A DNA stretch of 64,000 bases from Dermanyssus gallinae (GCA_003439945.1 QVRM01002137.1:186001-250000), one strand, 5' to 3'; counted from the stretch's first letter, positions 46,630 to 59,967 are shown. Numbers and translations are program-made. Notes: generated from the sequence alone by a model not told the origin.

Positions 46630-48360
46630 TCAAGGTTCCTTGTTCGGGCCGCAAACCTCGGCATCTAAAACCCAGACCTCGGTTGGTGTTGTTATGACGA
46701 GGTCGGGCTTTAGACACGGTGCCACCGGTCTACGGAATACTCGCTCACGAACCACCTCATGACCCCTCTTGCGGAGAAGACGCGCCACGCGATCACAGAC
46801 GTCGTCATGTCTTTTTATAGTTTGTTTGTGCGTTGTATCGCACATCTGAGCTACATGAGCCAACGTTTCAGGCGCATGGCATTTGTGCCTACAACGATTG
46901 TTGTAGCCCGGCCGTGTTGTGTAGTTGTTGAGACCAGTAATCGGTCTCTTGTGTAGCGGTCTCAATGGAGGTTCCCAATAGGTTCCTTTCTAATCTATTT
47001 ATCTAGGTCGCTAAGACGTGCGTGAGATGATCTGGGACCGGAGACCAGTTTATATAGAAGGCGGGGAATGAGAAAATCTTTCAAAAATATGAGTCTTTGG
47101 TGGGGTTTAAGGGGAGCTATCGTGAGTCTGTTGAGTAAATTAAGGAGTATATCCTTGGCGGAGCCAACTCTGCCATTGCTGTCAAAGTCGACTCCAAGAT
47201 ATCTCCATCGATCGCTCATACCTTTAGCTGGCAATTGCCGATCTCCAACGTTAAGTTCTGGTACGGTATTAATACAATCTTTACCTTCCTTCTTATTAAA
47301 TAGGTGAGATATAGTAAAGTTTTTATTAGTATTAATTTCAAGGTCTCGGGATTTCAAAAGGGGGGTCCGCAATATTAAGGAGCCGTTGAAGAGTAGATTT
47401 TGTGGAGGCAAGGAGGATGAGACCATCCGCAAAGGCTAAGCCCAGAAGGCGGAAGTCATGTGGTACCCGATATTAATTTTGTCTAATTTTGAAAGAATGT
47501 CGTCAAGAACTAGATACTAGAAACTACTAAAAGGGAGGACAGAGGATATCCCTGCCTAACAACCCTAGTTGGCCGAAATGTGCGACATTCTTGTCCAAAT
47601 TCTATGAGAGTTCTAGATGAGAGGTACAAGCGCTCGATATAATTAATGAATACCTTCGGGTATCCGCGAGTCTGGAGTGACCACGGACGGAGTCATGACT
47701 CACCATGTCGAACGCTTTACGGAGGTCGATTGAGGCGAGTCTGAGCTCACGTCCTGCAGACTTGGCACCGTTAAGGATATCATCCAGAACCGCAAGATTC
47801 TCGAAGGTACCATTATAGGGGAGAAACGCTCGCTGGATTGGGAGAAGCTTAATAGAGTTCTAAAGGCGTCTAGAGAGAATTTTGTTAAGCGTTCGCTGTA
47901 AGTATAAACTAATATATAGGGGTCGCAGTTCGCTTGGGGATGTGGCATTGTTAATTTTCGAGATGAACGCTAAGCGAGCAGTTTCATGGGCTGAAGCAAT
48001 ATCGCTAATTATTAGTTAAGTTAATAAATGTTAAGAATACAACAGACAGTTAATTAAAAGTTAATAAATGTTAAGAATACAACAGACTACTTCTAACGGA
48101 AGTTCACGGAGGGACGAATCCTGTCCAAGCCTAGTGCTTTAGAAGGTCCGCGGAGAGCTACGTGGGTTTCCTTTAGGGAGATAGGGAGGGAAACCTCGAA
48201 GAGATCAGAGTTGGAAGTGTGTACGGGGCAAGGGAGTGGTTCAGGGGGTGGTTGTGTCATTGTGTTGGCCCAGTGTTCTACAACTTCGGTGGCCTGCATG
48301 TTGCATATGGTGTGTTTGCCGTCCAGCACCTCATGAGCGCATTTGGATCGGTTTGGGCAA
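46630..48360 (-). pseudogene. R2-type (RLE) non-LTR retrotransposon, 5'-truncated
   Basis: R2-clade elements make one protein with reverse transcriptase followed by a CCHC knuckle and a restriction-like endonuclease. On the minus strand the order is visible. A pre-RT region with PISLKETHVALRGPSKALG (48190-48130) comes first. RT motif A is ASIDLRKAFDMVSHD (about 47740-47696). RT motif C is FADGLIL (about 47435-47415), where FADD is expected, so a catalytic Asp is lost. The thumb holds RWRYLGVDFDS. The C-x3-C-x7-H-x4-C knuckle is CRHKCHAPETLAHVAQMC (about 46880-46830). The endonuclease motif is KPDLVITTPTEVWVLDAEV (about 46715-46655). The frame ends at 46630. Frameshifts separate the blocks. 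The 5' end is truncated directly at the minisatellite array (48380). No 28S rDNA flank is seen. Confidence 0.9.
48009..48087. repeat. 30-bp direct repeat within the R2-type element
   Basis: AGTTAATAAATGTTAAGAAT plus ACAACAGAC occurs twice about 46 bp apart, a small insertion-duplication inside the RT region. Confidence 0.85.
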
Positions 48361-48379
48361 AAAAAAAAATATATATATA

Positions 48380-48765
48380 CCGGTTTCTAAGGAACAGCAA
48401 GCCGCCGGTTTCTAAGAAACAGCCGGTTTCTAAGGAACAACAAGCCGCCGGTTTCTAAGAAACAGCCGGTTTCTAAGGAACAACAAGCCGCCGGTTTCTA
48501 AGGAACAACAAGCTGCCGGTTTCTAAGAAACAACGAGGAGCCGATTTCTAAGAAACAACGAGCTGCCGGTTTCTATGGAACAACGAGCCGCCAGTTTGTA
48601 AGGAACATCAAGCTGCCGGTTTCTAAGGAACAACAAGCCGCTGGTTTCTAAGGAACAACAAGCCGCCGGTTTATAAGGAACTGTTCTTTAGAAACCGGCT
48701 GGAGAAACCGGTTTCTAAAGAACAACCGGTTTCTAAGGGACAACAAGCAGCCGGTTTCTAAGGAT
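48380..48765 (+). repeat. Left arm of array, forward orientation
   Basis: Monomers read CCGGTTTCTAAGGAACAACA on the plus strand. The switch to the reverse orientation is at about 48765, with one isolated reverse monomer already at 48686-48705. Confidence 0.9.
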
Positions 48766-51700
48766 TAGAAATCGGCTGTTCCTTAGAAACCGGCGGCTTG
48801 TTGTTTCTTAGAAACCTGCGGCTTGTTGTTCCTTAGAAACAGGTGGCTTGTTGTTCCTTAGACACCGGCTGTTCCTTAGAAACCGGCGGCTTGTTGTTCC
48901 TTAGAAACCGGTTGTTCCTTAGAAACCGGCGGCTTGTTGTTCTTTAGAAACCGGTTGTTCCGTAGAAACCGGCGGCTTGTTGTTTCTTAGAAACTGGCGG
49001 CTTGTTGTTCTTTAGAAACTGGCGGCTTGTTGTTTCTTAGAAACCGATTGTTCCTTAGAAACCGGCGGCTTGTTGTTCTTTAGAAACCGGTTGTTCCGTA
49101 GAAACCGGCGGCTTGTTGTTTCTTAGAAACTGGCGGCTTGTTGTTCTTTAGAAACTGGCGGCTTGTTGTTCCTTAGAAACCGGCTGATCCTTAGAAACCG
49201 GCGGCTTGTTGTTCCTTAGAAACCGGCGGATTGTTGTTCCTTAGAAACCGGCGGCTTGTTGTTCCTTAGAAACCGGCGGCTTGTTGTTTCTTAGAAACCG
49301 GCTGTTTCTTAGAAACCGGCGGCTTGTTGTTCCTTAGAAACCGGCGGCTTGTTGTTCCTTAGAAACCGGCGGCTTGTTGTTTCTTAGAAACCGGCTGTTT
49401 CTTAGAAACCGGCTGTTTCTTAAAAAACGGTGGCTTGTTGTTCCTTAGAAACCGGTTGTTTCTTAGAAACTGGCTGTTCCTTAGAAACCGGTTGTTCCTT
49501 AGAAAGCGGTTGTTCCTTAAAAACCGGTTGTTTCTTAGAAACAGGTTGTTCCTTAGAAACAAGTTGTTCCTTAGAAACCGGCTGCTTCATAGAAACCGGC
49601 TGTTCCTTAGAAACCGGCTGTTTCTTAGAAACCGGCGGCTTGTTGTTTCTTAGAAATTTGTTGTTCCATAGACACCGGCTTTTCCTTAGAAACCGGCTCT
49701 TCCTTAGAAATCGTCTGTTTCTTAGAAACCGGTAGCTCCTTAGAAACCGGCGGCTTGTTGTTCGGTAGAAAGCGGCGACTTGGTGTCTCTTAGAAACCAG
49801 CGGCTTGCTGTTCCTTAGAAACCGCCGGCGGCTTGTTGTTCCTTAGAAACCGGTTGTTCCTTAGAAACCGGTTGTTCCTTAGAAACCGGTTGTTCCTTAG
49901 AAACCGGTTGTTCCTTAGAAACCGGTTGTTCCTTAGAAACCGGTTGTTCCTTAGAAATCGGTTGTTCCTTAGAAACCGGTTGTTCCTTAGAAACCGGTTG
50001 TTCCTTAGAAACCGGTTGTTCCTTAGAAACCGGTTGTTCCTTAGAAACCGGTTGTTTCTTAGAAACCGGTTGTTCCTTAGAAACCGGCGGCTTGACGTTT
50101 CTTAGAAACTGGCGGCTTGTTGTTCTTTAGAGACTGGCGGCTTGTTGTTCCTTAGAAACCGGCTGATCTTTAGAAACCGGCGGCTTGTTGTTCCTTAGAA
50201 ACCGGCTGTTTCTTAGAAACCGGCAGTTTTTTAGAAACCGGCGGCTTCTTGTTCCTTAAAAACCGGCGGCTTGTTGTTCCTTAGAAACCGGTTGTTTCTT
50301 AGAAACCGGCTGTTCCTTAGAAACTGGTTGTTCCTTAGAAACCGGTTGTTCCTTAGAAACCGATTGTTCCTTAGAAACCGGTTGTTCCTTAGAAACCGGT
50401 TGTTTCTTAGAAACAGGTTGTTCCTTAGAAACAGGTTGTTCCTTAGAAACAGGTTGTTCTTTAGAAACCGGCTGTTCCTTAGAAACCGGCTGTTCCTTAG
50501 AAACCGGCTGTTTCTTAGAAACCGGCTGTTCCTTAGAAACCGGCGGCTTGTTGTTCCTTAGAAACCGGTTGTTCCTTAGAAACCGGCTGCTCCTTAGAAA
50601 CCGGCTGTTCCTTATAAACCGGCTGTTCCTTATAAACCGGCTGTTCCTTAGAAACCGGCTGTTTCTTAGAAACCGGCTGTTTCTTAGAAACCGGCGGCTT
50701 GTTGTTTCTTAGAAACCGGCGGCTTGTTGTTTCTTAGAAACCGGTTGTTCCATAGACATCGGCTCTTCCTTAGAAACCGGCGGCTTGTTGTTTCTTAGAA
50801 ACCGGCTGTTCCATAGACATCGGCTCTTCCTTAGAAACCGGCTGTTTCTTAGAAACCGGTTGTTCCATAGACACCGGCTTTTCCTTAGAAACCGGTTGTT
50901 CCATAGACATCGGCTCTTCCTTAGAAACCGGCGGCTTGTTGTTTCTTAGAAACCAGTTGTTCCATAGACATCGGCTCTTCCTTAGATACCGGCTGTTTCT
51001 TAGAAACCGGTTGTTCCATAGACACCGGCTTTTCCTTAGAAACCGGCGGTTTGTTGTTCCTTAGAAATCGGCTGTTTCTTAGAAACCGGCTGTTTTTCAG
51101 AAACCGGCTGTCCCTTAGAAACCGACGGCTCGCTATTTCTTAGACACCGGCTGTTCCTTAAAAACCGGCGGCTTGTTGTTTCTTAAAAACCGACTGTTTC
51201 TTAGAAACCGGCGGCTTGTTGTTCCTTAGAAACCGGCGGTTTGTTGTTCCTTAGAAACCGTCGGCTCGTTGTTCCTTAGAAACCGGTGGCTTCTTGTTTT
51301 TTAAAAACCGGTTGTTCTTTAGAAACCGGCTGTTCCTTAGAAACCGGCTGTTCTTTAGAAACCCGCTGTTCCTTAGAAACTGGCTGTTTCTTAGAAACCG
51401 TCTGTTTCTTAGAAACCGGTTGTTCCTTAGAAACCGGTTGTTCCTTAGAAACCGGCGGCTTGTTGTTTCTTAGAAACCGTCTGTTTCTTAGAAACCGGTT
51501 GTTTCTTAGAAACCGGCGGCTTGTTGTTCCTTAGAAACCGGCGGCTTGTTGTTTCTTAGAAACCGTCTGTTTCTTAGAAACCGGTTGTTCCTTAGAAACC
51601 GGCGGCTTGTTGTTCCTTAGAAACCGTCTGTTTCTTAGAAACCGGTTGTTCCTTAGAAACCGGCGGTTTGTTGTTCTTTAGAAACTGGCGGCTTGTTGTT

Positions 51701-54700
51701 TCTTTGAAACCGTCTGTTTCTTAGAAACCGGTTGTTCCTTAGAAACCGTCTGTTTCTTAGAAACCGGCGGCTTGTTGTTCCTTAGAAACCGGTGGCTTGT
51801 TGTTCCTTAGAAACCGGCGGCTTGTTGTTTCTTAGAAACCGGCTGTTTCTTAAAAACCGGTTGTTCCTTAGAAACCGGCGGTTTGTTGTTCCTTAGAAAT
51901 CGGCTGTTTCTTAGAAACCGGCTGTTTTTCAGAAACCGGCTGTTTTTCAGAAACCGGCGGCTTGTTGTTCCTTAGAAACCGGCTGTTCCTTAGAAACCGA
52001 CTGTTTCTTAGAAACCGGCGGCTTGTTGTTCCTTAGAAACCGGCGGTTTGTTGTTCCTTAGAAACCGTCGGCTCGTTGTTCCTTAGAAACCGGTGGCTTC
52101 TTGTTTTTTAAAAACCGGTTGTTCTTTAGAAACCGGCTGTTCCTTAGAAACCGGCTGTTCTTTAGAAACCGGCTGTTCCTTAGAAACTGGCTGTTTCTTA
52201 GAAACCGTCTGTTTCTTAGAAACCGGTTGTTCCTTAGAAACCGGCGACTTGTTGTTTCTTAGAAACCGTCTGTTTCTTAGATACCGGTTGTTCCTTAGAA
52301 ACCGGCGGCTTGTTGTTCCTTAGAAACCGGCTGTTCCTTAGAAACCGGCGGCTCGCTATTTCTTAGACACCGGCTGTTCTTTAAAAACCGGCGGCTTGTT
52401 GTTCCTTAGAAACCGACTATTTCTTAGAAACCGGCTGTTCCTTAAAAACCGGCGGCTTGCTGTTTTTTAGAAACTGACTGTTTCTTAGAAACCGGCGGCT
52501 TGTTGTTCCTTAGAAACCGTCGGCTCGTTGTTCCTTAGAAACCGGTGGCTTCTTGTTTTTTAAAAACCGGTTGTTCTTTAGAAACCGGCTGTTCCTTAGA
52601 AACCGGCTGTTCTTTAGAAACCGGCTGTTCCTTAGAAACTGGCTGTTTCTTAGAAACCGTCTGTTTCTTAGAAACCGGTTGTTCCTTAGAAACCGGCGGC
52701 TTGTTGTTTCTTAGAAACCGGTTGTTCCTTAGAAACCGGCTCTTCCTTAGAAACCGGCGGCTTGTTGTTTCTTAGAAACCGGTTGTTCCATAGACATCGG
52801 CTCTTCCTTAGAAACCGGTTGTTCCATAGACACCGGCTTTTCCTTAGAAACCGGTTGTTCCATAGACATCGGCTCTTCCTTAGAAACCGGCGGCTTGTTG
52901 TTTCGTAGAAACCGGTTGTTCCATAGACATCGGCTCTTCCTTTGAAACCGGCTGTTTCTTAGAAACCGGTTGTTCCATAGACACCGGCTTTTCCTTAGAA
53001 ACCGGCGGTTTGTTGTTCCTTAGAAATCGGCTGTTTCTTAGAAACCGGCTGTTTTTCAGAAACCGGCTGTTCCTTAGAAACCGGCTGTTCCTTAGAAACC
53101 GGCGGCTCGCTATTTCTTAGACACCGGCTGTTCCTTAAAAACCGGCGGCTTGTTGTTTCTTAGAAACCGACTGTTTCTTAGAAACCGGCGGCTTGTTGTT
53201 CCTTAGAAACCGGCGGTTTGTTGTTCCTTAGAAACCGTCGGCTCGTTGTTCCTTAGAAACCGGTGGCTTCTTGTTTTTTAAAAACCGGTTGTTCTTTAGA
53301 AACCGGCTGTTCCTTAGAAACCGGCTGTTCTTTAGAAACCCGCTGTTTCTTAGAAACCGTCTGTTTCTTAGAAACCGTCTGTTTCTTAGAAACCGGTTGT
53401 TCCTTAGAAACCGGTTGTTCCTTAGAAACCGGCGGCTTGTTGTTTCTTAGAAACCGTCTGTTTCTTAGAAACCGGTTGTTTCTTAGAAACCGGCGGCTTG
53501 TTGTTCCTTAGAAACCGGCGGCTTGTTGTTTCTTAGAAACCGTCTGTTTCTTAGAAACCGGTTGTTCCTTAGAAACCGGCGGCTTGTTGTTCCTTAGAAA
53601 CCGTCTGTTTCTTAAAAACCGGTTGTTCCTTAGAAACCGGCGGCTTGTTGTTCTTTAGAAACTGGCGGCTTGTTGTTTCTTAGAAACCGTCTGTTTCTTA
53701 GAAACCGGTTGTTCCTTAGAAACCGGCGGCTTGTTGTTCCTTGGAAACCGGCGGCTTGTTGTTCCTTAGAAACCGGTGGCTTGTTGTTCCTTAGAAACCG
53801 GCGGCTTGTTGTTTCTTAGAAACCGGCTGTTTCTTAAAAACCGGTTGTTCCTTAGAAACCGGCGGTTTGTTGTTCCTTAGAAATCGGCTGTTTCTTAGAA
53901 ACCGGCTGTTTTTCAGAAACCGGCTGTTTTTCAGAAACCGGCGGCTTGTTGTTCCTTAGAAACCGGCTGTTCCTTAGAAACCGACTGTTTCTTAGAAACC
54001 GGCGGCTTGTTGTTCCTTAGAAACCGGCGGTTTGTTGTTCCTTAGAAACCGTCGGCTCGTTGTTCCTTAGAAACCGGTGGCTTCTTGTTTTTTAAAAACC
54101 GGTTGTTCTTTAGAAACCGGCTGTTCCTTAGAAACCGGCTGTTCTTTAGAAACCGGCTGTTCCTTAGAAACTGGCTGTTTCTTAGAAACCGTCTGTTTCT
54201 TAGAAACCGGTTGTTCCTTAGAAACCGGCGACTTGTTGTTTCTTAGAAACCGTCTGTTTCTTAGATACCGGTTGTTCCTTAGAAACCGGCGGCTTGTTGT
54301 TCCTTAGAAACCGGCTGTTCCTTAGAAACCGGCGGCTCGCTATTTCTTAGACACCGGCTGTTCTTTAAAAACCGGCGGCTTGTTGTTTCTTAGAAACCGA
54401 CTATTTCTTAGAAACCGGCTGTTTCTTAAAAACCGGCGGCTTGTTGTTTCTTAAAAACTGACTGTTTCTTAGAAACCGGCGGCTTGTTGTTCCTTAGAAA
54501 CCGTCGGCTCGTTGTTCCTTAGAAACCGGTGGCTTCTTGTTTTTTAAAAACCGGTTGTTCTTTAGAAACCGGCTGTTCCTTAGAAACCGGCTGTTCTTTA
54601 GAAACCGGCTGTTCCTTAGAAACTGGCTGTTTCTTAGAAACCGTCTGTTTCTTAGAAACCGGTTGTTCCTTAGAAACCGGCGGCTTGTTGTTTCTTAGAA

Positions 54701-57700
54701 ACCGGTTGTTCCTTAGAAACCCGCGGCTTGTTGTTTCTTAGAAACCGGTTGTTCCTTAGAAACCGGCGGCTTGTTGTTCCTTAGAAACCGGCGGCTTGTT
54801 GTTCCTTAGAAACCGGCGGCTTGTTGTTCCTTAGAAACCGTCTGTTTCTTAAAAACCGGTTGTTCCTTAGAAACCGGCGGCTTGTTGTTCTTTAGAAACT
54901 GGCGGCTTGTTGTTTCTTTGAAACCGTCTGTTTCTTAGAAACCGGTTGTTTCTTAGAAACCGTCTGTTTCTTAGAAACCGGTTGTTCCTTAGAAACCGGC
55001 GGCTTGTTGTTCCTTGGAAACCGGCGGCTTGTTGTTCCTTAGAAACCGGTGGCTTGTTGTTCCTTAGAAACCGGCGGCTTGTTGTTTCTTAGAAACCGGC
55101 TGTTTCTTAAAAACCGGTTGTTCCTTAGAAACCGGCGGTTTGTTGTTCCTTAGAAATCGGCTGTTTCTTAGAAACCGGCTGTTTTTCAGAAACCGGCTGT
55201 TTTTCAGAAACCGGCGGCTTGTTGTTCCTTAGAAACCGGCTGTTCCTTAGAAACCGACTGTTTCTTAGAAACCGGCGGCTTGTTGTTCCTTAGAAACCGG
55301 CGGTTTGTTGTTCCTTAGAAACCGTCGGCTCGTTGTTCCTTAGAAACCGGTGGCTTCTTGTTTTTTAAAAACCGGTTGTTCTTTAGAAACCGGCTGTTCC
55401 TTAGAAACCGGCTGTTCTTTAGAAACCGGCTGTTCCTTAGAAACTGGCTGTTTCTTAGAAACCGTCTGTTTCTTAGAAACCGGTTGTTCCTTAGAAACCG
55501 GCGACTTGTTGTTTCTTAGAAACCGTCTGTTTCTTAGATACCGGTTGTTCCTTAGAAACCGGCGGCTTGTTGTTCCTTAGAAACCGGCTGTTCCTTAGAA
55601 ACCGGCGGCTCGCTATTTCTTAGACACCGGCTGTTCTTTAAAAACCGGCGGCTTGTTGTTCCTTAGAAACCGACTATTTCTTAGAAACCGGCTGTTTCTT
55701 AAAAACCGGCGGCTTGTTGTTTCTTAGAAACTGACTGTTTCTTAGAAACCGGCGGCTTGTTGTTCCTTAGAAACCGTCGGCTCGATGTTCCTTAGAAACC
55801 GGTGGCTTCTTGTTTTTTAAAAACCGGTTGTTCTTTAGAAACCGGCTGTTCCTTAGAAACCGGCTGTTCTTTAGAAACCGGCTGTTCCTTAGAAACTGGC
55901 TGTTTCTTAGAAACCGTCTGTTTCTTAGAAACCGGTTGTTCCTTAGAAACCGGCGGCTTGTTGTTTCTTAGAAACCGGTTGTTCCTTAGAAACCCGCGGC
56001 TTGTTGTTTCTTAGAAACCGGTTGTTTCTTAGAAACCGGCGGCTTGTTGTTCCTTAGAAACCGGCGGCTTGTTGTTCCTTAGAAACCGGCGGCTTGTTGT
56101 TCCTTAGAAACCGGCAGCTTGTTGTTCCTTAGAAACCGGTTGTTCCTTAGAAACCGGCGGCTTGTTGTTTCTTAGAAACCGGTTGTTCCTTAGAAACCGG
56201 CGGCTTGTTGTTCCTTAGAAACCGTCTGTTTCTTAGAAACCGGTTGTTCCTTAGAAACCGGCGGCTTGTTGTTCTTTAGAAACTGGCGGCTTGTTGTTTC
56301 TTAGAAACCGTCTGTTTCTTAGAAACCGGTTGTTCCTTAGAAACCGGAGGCTTGTTGTTCCTTAGAAACCGGCGGCTTGTTGTTTCTCAGAAACCGTCTG
56401 TTTCTTAGAAACCGGTTGTTCCTTAGAAACCGGTTGTTCCTTAGAAACCGGCGGATTGTTGTTCCTTGGAAACCGGCGGCTTGTTGTTCTTTAGAAACCG
56501 GCGGCTTGTTGTTCCTTAGAAACCGGCGGCTTGTTGTTTTTTAGAAACCGGCTGTTTCTTAGAAACCGGTTGTTCCTTAGAAACCGGCGGTTTGTTGTTC
56601 CTTAGAAATCGGCTGTTTCTTAAAAACCGACTGTTTCTTAGAAACCGGCGGCTTGTTGTTCCTTAGAAACCTGCGGTTTGTTGTTCCTTAGAAACCGTCG
56701 GCTCGTTGTTCCTTAGAAACCGGTGGTTTCTCGTTTTTTAAAACCGGTTGTTCTTTAGAAACCGGCTGTTCCTTAGAAACCGGCTGTTCTTTAGAAACCG
56801 GCTGTTCCTTAGAAACTGGCTGTTTCTTAGAAACCGTCTGTTTCTTAGAAACCGGTTGTTCCTTAGAAACCGGCGGCTTGTTGTTTCTTAAAAACCGTCT
56901 GTTTCTTAGAAACCGGTTGTTCCTTAGAAACCGGCGGCTTGTTGTTTCTTAGAAACCGTCTGTTTCTTAGAAACCGGTTGTTCCTTACAAACCGGCGGCT
57001 TGTTGTTTCTTAGAAACCGTCTGTTTCTTAGAAACCGGTTGTTCTTTAGAAACCGGCGGCTTGCTGTTTCTTAGAAACCGTCTGTTTCTTAGAAACCGGT
57101 TGTTCCTTAGAAACCGGCGGCTTGTTGTTTCTTAGAAACCGTCTGTTTCTTAGAAACCGGTTGTTCCTTAGAAACCGGCGGCTTGTTGTTCTTTAGAAAC
57201 TGGCGGCTTGTTGTTTCTTAGAAACCGTCTGTTTCTTAGAAACCGGTTGTTCCTTAGAAACCGGCGGCTTGTTGTTTCTTAGAAACCGTCTGTTTCTGAG
57301 AAACCGGTTGTTTCTTAGAAACCGGCGGCTTGTTGTTCCTTGGAAACCGGCGGCTTGTTGTTCCTTAGAAACCGGCGGCTTGTTGTTCCTTAGAATTTGG
57401 CGGCTTGTTGTTTCTTAGAAACCGTCTGTTTCTGAGAAACCGGTTGTTTCTTAGAAACCGGCGGCTTGTTGTTCCTTGGAAACCGGCGGCTTGTTGTTCC
57501 TTAGAAACCGGCGGCTTGTTGTTCCTTAGAATCCGGCGGCTTGTTGTTTCTTAAAAACCGTCTGTTTCTTAGAAACCGGTTGCTCCTTAGAAACCGGCGG
57601 CTTGTTGTTCCTTAGAAACCGGTTGTTCCTTAGAAATCGGTTGTTCCGTAGAAATCGGTTGTTCCTTAGAAATCGGTTGTTCCTTAGAGACCCGGTGTTC

Positions 57701-59967
57701 CTTAGAAACCGGCGGCTCGCTATTTCTTAGAAACCGGCGGCTTGTTGTTCCTTAGAAACCGTCGGCTCGTTGTTTCTTAGAAACCGGTGGCTTCTTGTTT
57801 TTTTAAAAACCGGTTGTTCTTTAGAAACCGGCTGTTCCTTAGAAACCGGCGGCATGCTGTTCCTTAGAAACCGGTTGTTCCTTATAAATCGGCTGTTCCT
57901 TAGAAACCGGCTGTTCCTTAGAAACCAGCTGTTTCTTAGAAGCCGGCGGATTGTTGTTTCTTAGAAACTGGCAGCTTGTTGTTCCTTAGAAACCGGCTGT
58001 TCCTTAGAAACCGGCTGTTCTTTAGAAACCGGCTGTTCCTTAGAAACTGGCTTTTTCTTAGAAACCGTCTGTTTCTTAGAAACTGGTTGTTCCTTAGAAA
58101 CCGGCGGCTTGTTGTTTCTTAGAAACCGTCTGTTTCTTAGAAACCGGTTGTTCCTTAGAAACCGGCGGCTTGTTGTTCCTTAGAAACCGGCTGTTCCTTA
58201 GAAACCGGCGGCTCGCTATTTCTTAGACACCGGCTGTTCCTTAAAAACCGGCGGCTTGTTGTTTCTTAGAAACCGACTGTTTCTTAGAAACCGGCTGTTC
58301 CTTAAAAACCGGCGGCTTGTTGTTTCTTAGAAACTGACTGTTTCTTAGAAACCGGCGGCTTGTTGTTCCTTAGAAACCGGCGGTTTGTTTTTCCTTAGAA
58401 ACCGTCGGCTCGTTGTTCCGGTGGCTTCTTGTTTTTTAAAAACCGGTTGTTCTTTAGAAACCGGCTGTTCCTTAGAAACCGGCTGTTCTTTAGAAACCGG
58501 CTGTTCCTTAGAAACTGGCTGTTTCTTAGAAACCGTCTGTTTCTAAGAAACTGGTTGTTCCTTAGAAACCGGCGGCTTATTGTTTCTTAGAAACCGGTTG
58601 TTCCTTAGAAACCGGCGGCTTGTTGTTTCTTAGAAACCGGTTGTTCCTTAGAAACCGACGGCTTGTTGTTCCTTAGAAACCGGCGGCTTGTTGTTTCTTA
58701 GAAACCGGTTGTTTCTTAGAAACCGGCGGCTTGTTGTTCCTTAGAAACCGTCTGTTTCTTAGAAACCGGTTGTGCCTTAGAAACCGGCGGCTTGTTGTTC
58801 TTTAGAAACTGGCGGCTTGTTGTTTCTTAGAAACCGTCTGTTTCTTAGAAACCGGTTGTTCCTTAGAAACCGGAGGCTTGTTGTTTCTTAGAAACCGTAT
58901 GTTTCTTAGAAACCGGTTGTTCCTTAGAAACCGGCGGCTTGTTGTTCCTTGGAAACCGGCGGCTTGTTGTTCCTTAGAAACCGGCGGCATGTTGTTCCTT
59001 AGAAACCGGCGGCTTGTTGTTTCTTAGAAACCGGCGGCTTGTTGTTCTTTAGAAACTGGCGGCTTGTTGTTTCTTAGAAACCGTCTGTTTCTTAGAAACC
59101 GTCTGTTTCTTAGAAACCGTCTCTTTCTTAGAAACCGGTTGTTCCTTAGAAACCGGCGGCTTGTTGTTCCTTAGAAACCGACGGCTTGTTGTTTCTTAGA
59201 AACCGTCTGTTTCTGAGAAACCGGTTGTTCCTTGGAAACCGGCGGCTTGTTGTTCCTTAGAAACCGGCGGCTTGTTGTTCCTTAGAAACCGGTTGTTCCT
59301 TGGAAACCGGCGGCTTGTTGTTCCTTAGAAACCGGCGGCTTGTTGGTCCTTAGAAACCGGTTGTTCCTTAGAAATCGGTTGTTTCTTAGAAATCAGTTGT
59401 TCCTTAGAGACCCGGTGTTCCTTAGAAACCGGCGGCTCGCTATTTCTTAGACACCGGCGGCTTGTTGTTCCTTAGAAACCGTCGGCTCGTTGTTCCTTAG
59501 AAACCGGTGGCTTTTTGTTTTTTAAAAACCGGTTGTTCTTTAGAAACCGGCTGTTCCTTAGAAACCGGCGGCATGCTGTTCCTTAGAAACCGGTTGTTCC
59601 TTAGAAATCGGCTGTTCCTTAGAAACCGGCTGTTCCTTAGAAACCAGCTGTTTCTTAGAAGCCGGCGGATTGTTGTTTCTTAGAAACCGGCAGCTTGTTG
59701 TTCCTTAGAAACCGGCTGTTCCTTAAAAACCGGCAGCTTGTTGTTCCTTAGAAACCGGCTGTTCCTTAGAAACCGGCAGCTTGTTGTTCTTGACAACCGG
59801 CGGCTTGTTGTTTCTTAGAAACCGGCGGCTCGTTGTTTCTTAGAGACCGGCGACTCGTTGTGTCTTACAAACCGGCGGCTCGTTGTTTCTTAAAAACCGG
59901 CGGCTCGTTGTTTCTCAGAAACCGGCGGCTCGTTGTTTCTTAGAGACCGGCGGCTCGTTGTTTCTTA
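48766..59967 (-). repeat. Central array, inverted orientation, with higher-order structure
   Basis: Monomers read TTGTTCCTTAGAAACCGGCG on the plus strand, the complement of both arms. A rare variant (GTGGCTTCTTG followed by a T-run and AAAAACCGG) recurs at 51286, 52093, 52545, 53263, 54077, 54529, 55350, 55802, 56723, 57787, 58421 and 59507. Spacings of 452 and 807-821 recur, so there are higher-order units of about 1.26-1.27 kb, with larger blocks of about 1.98 kb also duplicated. Confidence 0.9.

Noticed and set aside
46630..48360. Insertion of the R2-type element in 28S rDNA
   Set aside because: Neither flank resembles ribosomal DNA. One flank is the minisatellite and the other is unique sequence.
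49435..57964. Repeat protein with Leu-Phe-Leu-Arg-Asn-Arg or Cys-Ser-Leu-Glu-Thr-Gly units
   Set aside because: The 18-bp monomer is in frame by length, but 25-bp monomers break the frame repeatedly, both strands are open in places, and many starts are not ATG. It is satellite DNA.
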